Below are positions 34,401 through 45,800 of a DNA stretch of 64,000 nucleotides, piece by piece. Below the pieces are notes generated by a model. That model did no database searches. It worked only from the letters and a program-made list of their open reading frames with translations, and was not told the DNA's origin. A program made the translations under genes and the position numbers. The stretch's first letter is position 1. The number at the start of each line of letters is the position of its first letter. The DNA is from Aquanectria penicillioides (lineage: Eukaryota > Ascomycota > Sordariomycetes > Hypocreales > Nectriaceae): positions 3,906,001-3,970,000 of the forward strand of contig PYIU01000004.1 of assembly GCA_003415625.1 (NCBI GenBank), read 5' to 3'.

Positions 34401-36541
34401 AACGGTCGTCACCTTGTCGTTAATTTTATCTTAGGCCATTTACCTAGTTCTCAAACATGGCCATTGAAAACACAAGCCCAAGGCCATATCTGTCGCACCT
34501 TCGCTCCACCTTGCTCATCCACTTGCAGTACAGCCAAAATTATACGAAAGGCAATTTCAAGGCAAAACCGAATACCGACGACTCAACTGAATTCAATCTA
34601 GCCCCTCGTTCATGCACATATATACCGTAACAACTCAAAAAATTCAAAACTGGCTGTGGAGTCTTGTCCCCACAAATTCCCATATATAGATATCTCTGAA
34701 AGATTTCGTTCGTTATATGCAAGAGAGTGGAGACAAAACCCACTTCGAATTTCTTGAGTTTATACGGTACATAGTACCTTGACTAGCTGCGGCGGCACCT
34801 CGGCCCCGCTCATCGCTTACCGTGCTAACATGGGGTCAAGGGCTGTTTTTTTCCCCTCGACTTCATCCTCCATCTATTATGAGCCGTGGCCCCGGCTCCT
34901 TGTCAACGTCAGACAATCGAAAACGGAAGCATGAAAGTTTTCGTATGGTGTACGGATAAAAATACTGTGCAACACGCCCGGCAGAACCTGGCCAGTTGTG
35001 GTCAGCGAGCAGACAGAAGTTTCTCAGAGATATTAGAGATGCCAGAAACCTTTGCATCTGCTGTACTGAAACGCTGACTGCAGCACCGGCTTCAAGAGAC
35101 TTAGGTTTACAAAGCACCGTGTCACCTCTAAGCGCCGATGCACCCGTGCAGGACACATGCAGTCACTAAATGATGCAGTGTAGCCTCCCGGTTAATCAGC
35201 TTGACAGTTTCGAATCGTATTCCGATTCTCTCTCATTCTGCTCTCGTTAGACGTGAAAGCGCGCGAGGAGCTTAGTTCTGGGCTCACACCATCGGACCCT
35301 CTAGCGGCGATCTGATGATACAATCATTCTGGAACTACATAACCTCAGTGTGGCGCCACACTACCTGTGCGCCTCTAGCCTAATACGCGCGTATGTGTTT
35401 CAATTCCATGGTCATGATCTTCCGTGATTCATTCGACCAGTCTTTACGATCGAGGAGGTGGTACTGACAGCAGCCCCGACTACCCCTAGAATTCGGATGC
35501 ACCATGCTGACTGATCTAGCAAGCAACATTCGCCAAGTCAAGCAGTCTTTAAACTTGTGTTTACCAGCGATGGTGTCAGATCTATCTAAACTCATATCAT
35601 TCTCCCATGATGAACTTTCCTTGGTGGTTGGCTATTGCTCACCTCGCCTTACGCACTTTGTAGCTTTTGAGTAATTTAGTAGATATAGATGCGAAATATC
35701 ATGGGTCGAGCATGAAACATTTCACAATGAAAGTTTTTAGGTAAACACAAGGCCAGCAAGAAGCAAAGGTAACAAGTGGGCTGGTCACAAGATGCAAGTT
35801 AGCGGGAAATGATCAAAGGCCATACATATCTCAACCAACCTGGACATGCCTCGATTATAGAACCTTTAGCTCTGTGGATTGGTGAAAATCCACGCCCGAC
35901 AAACAACGAACAGAAGAGATGGTTGATGGCATCCGGAGCACGACTAAAGCATACGCGGATATCACAACTGGTGATTGAACAATCTCAAGTCCACGAGTTC
36001 CAAGGCTCGGTTTTTTGGACAGTTATTGTGAGCACAATATCAATCAATTTTCTTCACGGGAGCATTCTCAATACTTGACGTCAGGGGACCCCCTCGGCGA
36101 GAGAGTCCGTCGACTCACGAGTCCAGGAGATGGCCGCATGACGTCAGCCCCAAGACCCTTCATCATCAACATGACCATTACCCTTGCGACCACCATAGCC
36201 ACCAGACACAGGCCAAGCTTGGGAAGGTACAAGCTGCGCCTCGACGCCATCCTGGCCTGTTTCTTGGTTTGATTCAGTCTTCCATCCAATATCTATCATC
36301 ATAATTGCCTTGCAATCGCCCCAGACAATGCGCGTGAAAGCACATAATAGGTCCATGTGCACAGCCCCGCTTGCGAGAGGGAACCCTCCCACCACCATTA
36401 TCCTCGCTTGTTGATCTATCACTGCACGAGGCCTCTTCGGACATTTTCCACATATAAATTACTCTCGCGCACTAGCTGACAGTTTGCTCAATCACCGTTC
36501 GTCTATTTCACAAAATTGGAAGTCTTTCTTGCCTCTTGCCC
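31460..36541. other. 5-kb intergenic region without a recognisable gene
   Basis: Contains only short overlapping frames with no domain, no paired splice sites and no agreement between neighbours. The left part must include the promoter and leader of the azgA-type permease. Palindromic TACCTAGGTA-type motifs occur at 32,012 and 33,354, and a GT-rich stretch lies at 33,808-33,870. No tRNA is seen. A non-coding RNA or a small gene cannot be excluded. Confidence 0.55.
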
Positions 36542-37615
36542 ATGAACCGGCTTGCTGTCAATCCGACGTCATTACATACGCTTTCCAACCTTCCGCCGAT
36601 TACCATCATGGGCCATCGGCACCCTTCACAACGTAAAGGCCAACCTCGCTTTGAAGATGAGTTTTTACCTTATGAGTTGAATAACTCCCGTGGGTTCTAC
36701 GAACCATACGACCCCTACCCCTCAGAAATCCGCTCGCCGCCCCACCGGGTCGAGTCAAGGAGAGCTCGTCGAGCACCGAATCCATATTATCATTCTGATG
36801 AACTAACTGGTTCATCTCATCGTCATGCCGATCGCCACTCTCAACAGGATCGCGAGCGGCGTGGCCGGAGCACTGGCAACACTCGCCAAGGACGAGATCA
36901 GTCCTCACAGCCTGTCGCAGAACCAGAATCACCTCGTCGTGTACCTCGCTCGTCTCGTCGAGAGCGGCCTGACTCCTATGATCTAAATGACCCTTTCCTG
37001 AGATCACATAGTCAGGGGTTTTATGCGGACGAACTCCCACCCCGGCACTATGCGCGGGAGTCTCCAACGAGGTCTTCGCGGAACCAGCCAAATCGATCTC
37101 GGGCCTCTCAACCAGGTGAGCCCCTGGAGCCTCGGCCCGGAGGACGTGGCTCTCGGCACTTGGACTGCGACGACCGAGATGACTATGACTCAAGACCTCG
37201 CCGACGCCGAAATTCACAGGCCAGAGGTAACAATGAGATGGGTCGAACTGGCAGCTCACCGACTCGAGTCCGTCCTCCTCGTGCCGAGCGCAATCGGGAG
37301 AATCGGACAAGGCGCAGTTCAATGCCTGCATCGACGAAAACACAGGTACCATGGTGGCAGAACCCGTTAGTCCAGGCTGGGGCTCGTACGGCATTGACCG
37401 CTGGTGCTCAAGCTGCTATGAAGTCCCGTGACGACCCTAGCCCATGGTTGGGTTCGAAGGGCGCAAAGGTCGCCACGGCTGCTTTAGGAGCTGCTCTTGT
37501 GGATGGTCTCATTGGGCAGAAACACCCAAACAGTACAAGGCAGAATATTGCTAGGCAAGGTGTTGATTTAGCTTCTAAAAGAGTAGCGACTAGTGCCGCA
37601 CGTCATCGCCGTTAG
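36542..37615 (+). CDS. RS/RE-rich disordered protein with Ala/Gly-rich C-terminal segment, function unknown
   Basis: Single exon. The first ATG is 36,542 (357 residues), but the ATG at 36,608 (MGHRHPSQ, A at -3) gives 335 residues and a more typical start; I favour 36,608. Residues about 1-240 (from 36,608) are low-complexity, with many Arg, Ser, Pro, Asp and Tyr and repeated RRxR and SPxR motifs, suggesting a phosphorylated disordered region. From about residue 248 a different, probably folded segment begins: PWWQNPLVQAGARTALTAGA, then GSKGAKVATAALGAALVDG, resembling the small-residue-rich C-termini of several uncharacterised fungal proteins. I do not recognise the function. Nuclear or stress-granule roles would be guesses. 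Confidence 0.7.
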   Translation: MNRLAVNPTSLHTLSNLPPITIMGHRHPSQRKGQPRFEDEFLPYELNNSRGFYEPYDPYPSEIRSPPHRVESRRARRAPNPYYHSDELTGSSHRHADRHSQQDRERRGRSTGNTRQGRDQSSQPVAEPESPRRVPRSSRRERPDSYDLNDPFLRSHSQGFYADELPPRHYARESPTRSSRNQPNRSRASQPGEPLEPRPGGRGSRHLDCDDRDDYDSRPRRRRNSQARGNNEMGRTGSSPTRVRPPRAERNRENRTRRSSMPASTKTQVPWWQNPLVQAGARTALTAGAQAAMKSRDDPSPWLGSKGAKVATAALGAALVDGLIGQKHPNSTRQNIARQGVDLASKRVATSAARHRR

Positions 37616-38680
37616 AATGTATTTTTAAATCTAACAACTAAAGGTGCCCTTTCAAGAACTTCCTTCTTTCAAAGGGATCTATTGGCCGCGGCTCGCCCTC
37701 CTGCCCTCCCCAGGTCGGGTCCTCGGTTAGTCCGCCTTCGTGTGAGTGTGCGCTTGCGTTGGGCATGTTTGCCGGATGGGTAGCTTGGGGCTTGTATGCT
37801 AGGACTGAAGAAAAAAGGTGTATAAATTGCATACAATATTTATATAAATTTGGATATGGTATTGTAGACTGTTTCTAATATGACAGGCCATAGTCGATCA
37901 CTAAGTGAGATGAGTGAATGCGTTGTATTGCTTTTCTGGCCCTGCGAGTATTTATTGATTACGACATGGGCTTAGATTACCAAAGGTGTTGGCAGAACTG
38001 CCAAGTTTGAGACAGGTATATAGTTATTCAGCCTTCCTCGAAGAACCAGTTGATTGTGGGTGATAGTTTATCCTAATAAGCCTCTGAATCAATTCCATTC
38101 TGCTGCTAGTCTCAAGATAACGAAGGACGTTGTCACTTAGAAACTAAGGGTCTCAACATTTCCAAGAAGCCATAGCATCTGTCGGTCTCGGACGTCGTCC
38201 GTGGAGCAGTCAGAAACGGAGCCCACTCCCCAATTCTCTTTCTAGCCTGCTCCCCTGCGACATCCTATCTTTAATCATGCTACGAGATACAACGTGTGCT
38301 GGGTTTCTTTTTGAACATCCAGTCATAAGTATCCGGCGGTTTACTAGCCCGGCGGAGCATGCCCAGTCTCGAGATTGGGAAACGGGGTTCTGGGGTTTTT
38401 CGTTACGATAGATATAACTATAACTACGTATCATTAATGCATAATGAATTGGATTTATTAGTGGTCAAGATTCTCGTGCAGGTGTGAATCGTATCGCCTC
38501 GGAGATTGACCAGATTCACTGCTCAGAGCATGTGTAACAATTGGCCAATGAATGATCTAGGGAAACTTTATTTTCTTCTCGCAAGAAAATTCACTGCGCC
38601 GTCATGGCCATAGTTTCACTCCTCCGCTCTTTCCTAATATACACACCTTATCGACCTCTCACTCAAAGAGACTCCTTTTC
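37616..38680. other. Intergenic, 1.06 kb
   Basis: 3' flanks of the RS-rich gene (+) and nuo-21 (-). Two short minus-strand frames (37,638-37,832 and 38,210-38,434) have no recognisable content. Nothing else is seen. Confidence 0.6.
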
Positions 38681-39474
38681 TCAGGAACTCTGGGCTGCCT
38701 CTAGCTCCCGCTCGGCCTGTTGATAATACTTGGCCGTGTCGACGCCGTGCTGGTTGTGGTTCACAAAGTTGAACCATGGGATCGTGCTGAGGAACAGAGC
38801 GGAGTATCGGCTCTGTCGGGCGGCAACACCCTGCAAATGGGGGCTCAACCTGCTCACGCCATAGAGAGGTTCACCGCGCTTGACCTTGTCAACCATCTCT
38901 CGCATATCCATCTCTACCTCCCTGGAATTCTCGGTAGCGCCATAGAATCGGACTATATTGAGTTAGAGCCAAGCCATGCATTCAATGTGCAAACCAATTG
39001 TGACATACGGGCCGATCGTTGGTAAAAGTAGAGGAAACCCCCAATGATTCCAACACCGCCTGCCAGTCGCAGGGCCTTAGGGAAACCGCCCTTTCCAACA
39101 TGCGAAGGGGCAAACTTTTCGAGCGTGACGAGGGCTCCAGGGGCGAAAGCGGCTGCGATCAGGCCATAGACATAGTCAGATGTTCGAGCGTAGCCGACGA
39201 CTCGCTTGAAGTGACTATTCAACAGTTAGCCTAGGGTCCGCCGTTGATTGGTGACTTCCGTTTAGCAAAGGGGGCAAGACATCGGGTTAGATCATTCTGT
39301 GGAGAGTAGAGGCGGGCAGAAGGAACGTACGGGTCATTGTCGATGAGCTATATCCTAGGTCAGCGGCAGCCATTGGGAGTGCAATTGATCAAGACTCACC
39401 GGGTAATCGGTCTGGACGACCTTGCTGGTCCCGACGAAGGTCGAATTGGGCTGCTTGATCGCGCTCTCGGCCAT
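38681..39474 (-). CDS. nuo-21: NADH:ubiquinone oxidoreductase 21-kDa subunit (complex I accessory subunit)
   Basis: Four exons: 39,400-39,474, 39,331-39,347 (only 17 bp), 39,009-39,214 and 38,681-38,952. They join in frame to 189 residues, the usual size for this fungal subunit. The N-terminal part (LIDNDPHFKRVVGYARTSDY) is followed by a small-residue hydrophobic segment ending GGFLYFYQRSA, which fits a membrane-anchored N-terminal domain. The C-terminal domain contains EMDMREMVDKVKRGEPLYG and PWFNFVNHNQHGVDTAKYY, both characteristic. The protein is an accessory subunit of mitochondrial complex I. The very short second exon is easily missed by automatic annotation. The start shares a 291-bp divergent promoter with csm3. 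Confidence 0.92.
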
Positions 39475-39580
39475 GATGGGGTGCTTCGTCTGGGACGACT
39501 TCTCATATGGAGCATAAAGATCGAAGTCGTCAATTCGGCATATCCAGTTGGTGCCGAGGAGTGGATGCCTCAGGACAGAT

Positions 39581-39626
39581 CACGTGACTGGTCATCGCAA
39601 CTAACATGATCATGCTTGGTCACGTG
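39581..39626. promoter_or_regulatory. Two CACGTG E-boxes between nuo-21 and csm3
   Basis: CACGTG occurs at 39,581-39,586 (inside the palindrome TCACGTGA) and at 39,621-39,626, both in the shared promoter. The motif is known as a binding site for Cbf1-type bHLH factors in fungi. Which gene it serves here is unknown. Confidence 0.5.
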
Positions 39627-39678
39627 CAGGGAACAGTTGTGACGAATGGCAATGGAACCATCAATTTAGCTCTGTGCG

Positions 39679-39697
39679 ACGCGTCTCAAGAACGCGT
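39679..39697. promoter_or_regulatory. Twin ACGCGT (MCB) elements upstream of csm3
   Basis: Two exact ACGCGT hexamers at 39,679-39,684 and 39,692-39,697, about 70-85 bp before the csm3 ATG. The MluI cell-cycle box is the known target of the Mbp1/Swi6-type factor that switches on DNA-replication genes at G1/S. Two copies in front of a replication-fork gene fit this role well. Confidence 0.6.
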
Positions 39698-39765
39698 CGT
39701 GTCCAGGTTTAGCAGGATGCCCAAGTGAGGCTGCATTCAAAACTCACCAGCAATACCCAAATACG

Positions 39766-40773
39766 ATGCCTAGAATTCCATCTGCACTTGGATCAGAAGC
39801 AACCACCTCCAAACGCCATGATGATCTAGATAACTATGATTTTGACGATCTCTCTAGCGATGAGTTTGGACCTCCATCCCCAGATGCTTCCAAGAAGCGA
39901 AAAGAACCTGAGTCTGGGCTGGGAATCGAAAAAGAGGTCTCAGTGCAGAAGCGGGCACGAGTTCCCAATGTCAAACTCGACGAGGAAAGGTAAGAAATTC
40001 CGCAACCTAGGCTTCTGGATAGCACTAATCCAAATGCGTGGCAGGTTGCTCGGCCCCAAGGGGATCAGCAGGTTGAGGTCAAGGGCGCAGAACCTCAAGA
40101 TCAAGGGCAAAGGCCATGAGGTATTTCCCTGAGTGTCGATTAGCTCTCCAATTTATCTAACTTTTTTTCTCAGTTCTCAGATGCTGGTCGGTTACTGTCG
40201 TTCTACCAACTCTGGTTGGATGATCTGTTTCCGAAGGCCAAGTTCCTCGATGCTCTCTCCATGGTGGAGAAAGCTGGGCACAAAAAACAGGTCATGGCAG
40301 CACGAAATGGCTTCATTCATGAAGGAAAGCTCAAAGAGCCAGCAGGTGAGGAACAAGATGAGATCGAGGGATTAGGAAATCCGCCAATACATAGGGGCTC
40401 TCAAGAAATTGCCAGTAACGCTCCAACTACTACTCAAAAGGCAAGGACACCAGAACAAGATGATGTGCCAAACGATGACGATCTCTACGGCGCAACACCG
40501 AGGACTTCTCGATCCATAATTCCTATCCGTAACCATGGACCTGATGAGGACAGCTTGGAAGCACTGGTCGCAGAGGCAGAGGGACAGGATCAGTTGAATA
40601 CTACTGTACCTGTTGCTCCCAAGCCAGACGATGATGATTTAGAGGCCCTGATCGCGTTGGCCGAAAATGGAGCCCAAGCACATTTCGCAGAGAAAGTAGA
40701 TAGCTTTGGAGCCGAGACCAACGATTTCGCAGACGAAGAAGCCGCAATCCAAGAGATGGATGATCTGTGGTAG
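39766..40773 (+). CDS. csm3: Replication fork protection complex subunit Csm3/Swi3 (TIPIN homologue)
   Basis: Three exons: 39,766-39,989, 40,045-40,120 and 40,174-40,773. They give 299 residues. The conserved Swi3 domain spans roughly residues 74-145: RLLGPKGISRLRSRAQ, then GRLLSFYQLWLDDLFPKAKF, then EKAGHKKQV. An acidic tail ends in EEAAIQEMDDLW, as commonly seen in fungal homologues. The protein pairs with Tof1/Swi1 (Timeless) at replication forks, stabilises stalled forks and supports the S-phase checkpoint. The N-terminal 70 residues are acidic and basic low-complexity sequence. Two ACGCGT boxes upstream suggest G1/S expression. Confidence 0.92.
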
Positions 40774-41105
40774 TGCCTAGCTGAAAGCAATGGATAGCAA
40801 TCAGGCGTTTTGAGGTTAGGACTTGCAACTCTACACCTGGTGCCGAAGGGGAACACGTGATAGACATAAATTCTAATTGCAAATATTGGCTTCCTGGGTG
40901 ATGAGAAATTTGCGAGGCCGAAGAATCAATAAGTTCTCGAAATCAGGATGATGCATTTCATATTTCGCTTACATTTGCTAAGTAGTACAGATACCCAACT
41001 CTTCATGTTTCCAGTCCCACCCAGGGACATATGAAGATTTAAATCCTTAGTACGCCGGTGTTTATCCCTCTTCCTGGCCCATTAACATTGTTTACATTTC
41101 ATCTC
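40774..41105. other. Intergenic between csm3 and hacA 3' ends
   Basis: Convergent 3' flanks with nothing recognisable. The hacA 3' UTR after splicing starts at 41,403 and should extend into this stretch. Confidence 0.6.
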
Positions 41106-41403
41106 TCATGACAGACGACAACGCTTTTGGGGGTTATCGAGATCTGCCATTTTTCGTTTCCCCCCCACCACCTCCAGCACATAGCTCTGGAATGGTCGTA
41201 TCTGAAGACGGGCCTCGGGTTTGAGAACTACGTCGCTTCTTCCCCGAATCCTACGATCTTCGACCTTCAAGGCCCAAAGAAGAGTCAGGAGAACGTCTCT
41301 TGATGGCAAGGCGATGCCGCTCAAGCATCGTGTCAGCTCACAATCGTCATCGCGCGTCCCATCGGACTCGCGCCACAAGTTCACAGCCCGATCCTCACTT
41401 CCT

Positions 41404-42757
41404 TCAGACACCAACCGCAATGCCATCAGCGTCGCATCCGAAAGAGGACGCGCCAGGCTGGGGCTGCTGGATAGGATTTTCCGAAGAGACTTGAGTCTTA
41501 GGGTTGTGGACCTTGAAGTCGAGCTCGTGGTCCGCAGCGGCGTTGTCGCTCGCTGCCACAAATTCTGAAGCGACAGGGTTTGCTTCATCGATGAGGAAGT
41601 CGTTGATATCGAACAGGTCAAAGTCGGACTGATGAGTGAAGCCGGAGGTAGTGTCACCAACCAGATAATCGTCGTCAATAATTGAGGAGTTGGGAGAAGC
41701 GAGAAGCCCGCTTTCGAGGACATAGCGATCTGTGTCAAGGGCCGCTGACAGGCCGAAAGAATCGCCGAGGCTGAAAGCAACATCATCCGAAGCTGCAGCA
41801 GCCAAGCCAAGGCTGGCGGCATCGAGGTTTGCGAGACCAGAGGCGACTGAGGCTTCTCCACCGACGTGTGACACTGCAGGTCGCACAACATCTCAGCAGG
41901 ACATTGTGTCAGGTCGGGGGAGGAAGTTGAGGTCTGCTCGCTGATCTGCGCTTCTGTCGAGGGCTGCGCATCGGTTGCTTCAGGCGAATCGGCAACCGGT
42001 CCAAGCTCGGGGGAGAGCGAGGCCGGATTAACAGTCGCGTTAGGGATGAGGATGTCATCCATTAGGGTATTGGACGAATCACTGTTGGGTTTGTGTCCAT
42101 CTTGTGAGCTGAACAGCTCTTGAGAAAGTGTGACTGGGTTGTCATGGAGAGAGTCAAGAGGTGAAGAAGACCGTGTGACAACACCGGAGCTACGTCGAAA
42201 GCGGTTGAGCTCTTCAACAAGCATGAGGTTCGCTTTCTGGGCGTTAAGGAGAAGGGATTCTAGCTCCTTGTTACGCTTTTCCAAGGCTTCTACTTCGAGC
42301 CTCTTGCGTTCACGGGAAGACTGAGCTGCGCGACGATTTCGGAGAACTCGCTCTACTCGACGCTGCTCCTTTTCATCTTCGGTCTTGGCTCGTTTCCTTT
42401 CGTTGTATTAGAAATTATTCAGACAAATTTGCAATAGATAGCCTACCGAGGAGGAAGGTTTGTCTTCGGTTCAGGGAGGACCTGGCCCCACGACTTGCGC
42501 TTCTTCGTGGGCCTCTTGTCCGAGGCTGGAGAGTCGGCGATAGGGGTGCTGGGAGTGGCAGGAACAGCGGAGAGGGTAGTGTTGGTCTTTTCCTCGGTGA
42601 AGGACTTCGGTGTCATCATCTCCATAGGGTTCATGGTGGAGGATGCTGATGGGGTGGCCGCGAAGAGGGAGGTGTAGGACTCTCCGGGCGTCGAGATAAA
42701 AGACTCGGCCGGAGAGTTCTCAAACTTGACTATTGGTGAGTTATGCTGGAGTGCCAT
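41404..42757 (-). CDS. hacA: bZIP transcription factor HacA/HAC1, regulator of the unfolded protein response
   Basis: Exon 1 is 42,447-42,757. A conventional 50-bp intron (42,397-42,446) follows, then exon 2 from 42,396. Removing the 20-nt Ire1 intron (41,877-41,896) gives 427 residues ending at 41,404 with the conserved tail FGCDADGIAVGV. Without that splice the frame runs on to 41,106 (533 residues). The region KKRKSWGQVLPEPKTNLPPR is the hallmark of fungal HacA. The basic region VERVLRNRRAAQSSRERKR (about 118-136) is followed by a leucine zipper starting LEVEALEKRNKELESLL. The factor activates chaperone and secretion genes after ER stress; Ire1 cleavage of the mRNA switches it on. The sequence is closest to the Trichoderma type from memory. 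Confidence 0.96.
41877..41896 (-). promoter_or_regulatory. Unconventional 20-nt Ire1-spliced intron of hacA with twin hairpins
   Basis: On the coding strand both junctions match CNG/CNGN: CTG/CTGA at the 5' side and CTG/CAGT at the 3' side. Each lies in a 7-nt loop. The 5' loop (stem-loop 41,884-41,908) is closed by CACAATGTC pairing with GATGTTGTG, including two G-U pairs. The 3' loop (41,866-41,886) is closed by GTG.GAC pairing with GTC.CAC, with one bulged mismatch. Excision shifts the frame to the conserved transactivation-domain reading frame. This is the known HAC1/XBP1 mechanism, seen here directly. Confidence 0.93.
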
Positions 42758-42827
42758 CTTGACTGTTATTTGGTGTGTGGAATTCGGCGAAGGTGGCTTG
42801 AAAAGCGGACTCTGAAGACCGGTGCTC

Positions 42828-42854
42828 TCAAGGGCAGTTATACAGCAAATGCAT
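42828..42854 (-). promoter_or_regulatory. Candidate short upstream ORF in the hacA leader
   Basis: ATG at 42,854 opens an 8-codon frame (MHLLYNCP, stop at 42,828), ending 70 bp before the hacA start. It is the nearest upstream ATG on the coding strand. The same frame stays open further upstream to 43,232. Upstream ORFs that damp translation are known for A. nidulans and Trichoderma hacA/hac1. Whether this one is in the mRNA depends on the transcription start, which I cannot see. Confidence 0.35.
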
Positions 42855-45800
42855 CAGACACAAGATGGCGCAGGCAACGACGGATCCACCATCAAACGGC
42901 AGGTGTTGGGTCAGCCTGGCCAGGATGGATGAGTCAGTAGGGGAAGGCAACGAGAATGGGAAGAGGACAAGTGTTCTCAGTCGCTGGTAAGTGTGCGACC
43001 ATTCGTCAGCGTACGGTCTTGGAGGCGCTTGGAACGTAGAACTGGACAGATTGAGGTGCGGCTGGGCCCTCTTTATCTTGAGGACACGTTGAGAGTCCGA
43101 AGAGTTAGATCCTGTTGCCTGAGGCCTCATTTCAGGGGGTTGCAAAGGGAGGCCCCCTGAGATGGGTACGTGCCAGACTATTCTGGGCCCCTTCGAGGGG
43201 GGCCGGGACATTTGGGTACATACCATGAGCATTGGTGCAAGTTTTAGTGGGTACCGTGGGTACGAATCTGCTCAGTGGTGGCTAAGTTAGGGGGTGACAT
43301 CGACCCACTGAAGCTTCAGGGCGTAGTGGCTCCCGAAACTCCCAGCCGGCTCCCTCAGCAGCCACTACCTAACTGCCCACTGCAGGGGAGAAGGCTGAGC
43401 GGGAGGTGGCCCATGGCGCACTATCGGTGGACGACGGGCTCTATGACACCCCCAAAAACATCATGAACAGAGACCATTGCTGACAGGGAATGATACCTTT
43501 GCGTATTTCTTTCTTCGTCTTTTTTTTTTTCAATTTTATTTCTTCCTTCTCGAGGTGGGCACTTGCTTTGTTACACGACAGCCACCTCACTTTAGGCTAT
43601 GCCAGAGATGACTCGAATCTTGTCCAGAGGCCGTTGTGTCACTCAATCTTACTCTCAAACAAGAAGGGCGGAGCCATCACCTCAATTGGAGACAAGAGAC
43701 TGGCAACCGGAACGTATGTTGGCCGAGAAGCTCACTGGAATCCATCCCCGGACCGTCAGGCTCCTTTGGATCGATCGATCTAGGGCCATGGCCCCCCCAA
43801 GTACTCCTTAGGGTGGGCTTTGCTCTGGGAAAAGGAGGTGAATGTTCCGGCCGCATTCCCTCATTGGTGGATGGTTAGAAGGGAAATTTGCCCGAGCTGA
43901 CAGAGGGGATCCAGAGGCATCGGGCAAAACTCAATACTTCCACTGGATTCTAAGCGATCGGTGGCAGTTCTACTGGTGATCTATCACTCCACGTATGAGG
44001 ACGAGAAAAAGTCACCAAAAAGAAGAATTTAAAGCCAACTCACTGAACAGTTCAATGTGCCCGGATACTACTCCGTATTAGCCTCGGATCATGACCCGTC
44101 GCGATTTGGATTTGCACATGCATCTCAACAGATACTTTGGCGGTGTCAACACAGTCAGGCCCTTGCCACAGGAGAGCTACGTCTCTGTTGGGTTCCTTGC
44201 CCACTGAGCTTAAGGTCAGCACTTGGCCCTTACCATGTCTCTTCTACCACATAAACCTTCATGGTGGCTTGGTGGTACGTTGAGCCTCAAATCTCAGGTT
44301 GCTGCCACTGGCATGAGATTGTGGAATGCGGTCGCGCCTTCCTCGTATAATTCTTGCCTGCCTGCACTATGACGAGATCGCCTCCGTTCTTTCCGTGCCT
44401 CGGGTCTAGGGGAGATAGGTATTGTCCTCCGTAGAAAGTCAAAGAATCATGTGCAAGGACTTCAGCTGACAGATGCGCTGCCAGTCAACCAGCAGCGAAG
44501 TTCACTACTGTAAAAACCTCTAGAGTCAAGGCACATAGCTTATCATCACCCACGTTCCTACTGTACCTTAGGCACCTACCGTACTCCAAATCCACAGAAG
44601 CGGTAGTCCCCGAACGGTAGGAGGCACCGAGCGTGGGTACCAGTCGTTTGTTAGCGCGCATGCACAGCACCCTCCCTAGGTAGCTTTCAAGTTATGTCAA
44701 CTGCTGCACCCCCGTGCCACGAACCCAAGTAAGCAGCTGGCTGAAAGCACGCATAGCATCGCCTAGGTAGCCAGCTCCAGCAGCATATGGTCCCATTGTA
44801 CGATACCCGGATCATCACCGCCAGAGAGACGTGGATGTGAGGCAAGGCGGGGGGTTGGTTGTTCGAAGAAGCATGGAACACTGTCGCATGGGCCCATCCG
44901 CTTCTGCACAAAGCTCGACTTGAAAATCAATTCGACAAAGAAAATGGGGAAGACACCCGCCATAATTTCACAGCTACATATCTACCTACCTCTGGTAACT
45001 GGGCAGGTGATGGACTATCCATGTGGGATCTTTGGTACCGTACGCCGTTGGTCCAAAATGTGCAACAGTTATCCTCAAGCTCGAGACGAGTCACGTTAAG
45101 TGCAAGTATCTACGCGACTTCGTACTCTTCGCCAGGGACCAGTGCTCTGAAACTGTCTTCAAAAAGCACACATCGGGTTCAACGCGTGCAGTACGTAAAA
45201 CCCATCTTGAACGTCGTAAGCTGGCCCTCATGCCGAGTGCGCAAACATGGGACGCGAACATTGTTCATAAAAAAAAAATATATATATATATATATAATAA
45301 AAATAAAAAAGGGAAGCAACCCCGTAATCATTGTCTCAGCCTCTTCTCGACACATCAGCGGCGACCTGACATGACTCTTTGCTTCGTGTTTCTAATATGG
45401 GGCTGTAACGAGGGTCCGGGGATAACGGCGAGCCAACAAGGAGAGGGCATTGTGCACGCACCACAAGCCCCTTCCTCCCTCCCCTCTTGCCCCTTTCTTC
45501 TACATTCCATTTCCTTTTTTCCAAGTCCATTTCTCCTCCTATTTTGGGGCAAGTGGGGGCCCCATCAGTTAGGTGGGCAGACGTCTGGCGTTAGTGTTAA
45601 ACGGTGCCAGATGCCCCGCACCGCCTCAACTTAGCTTCGCAGCCTTGGTCAAGCAAGCCAGACCATACTTTCTAGTGGGCGCTAATGGAGCACAATCCGC
45701 AGCTCAATCCTCCATTTTCTCAGCCACTCACCACCGCCACCACCCACAGCACCGAATTCCATCCAACAACAATGCTACTGTTGGGTTTGGTCCACGCTTT

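Noticed and set aside
34863..35156. 97-codon minus-strand frame
   Set aside because: No domain, no neighbouring exon with compatible splice sites, composition like random sequence.
35173..35222. Possible tRNA (TTCGAAT-like B box)
   Set aside because: The B-box match is imperfect and no A box, anticodon arm or acceptor stem pairs up.
36606..37394. 262-codon frame antisense to the RS-rich gene
   Set aside because: Mirror of a biased-composition gene on the other strand; no domain and no independent evidence.
41404..41886. Separate 160-codon gene inside hacA
   Set aside because: This is the C-terminal frame of spliced HacA, reached after removal of the 20-nt Ire1 intron; its apparent start is not an ATG.
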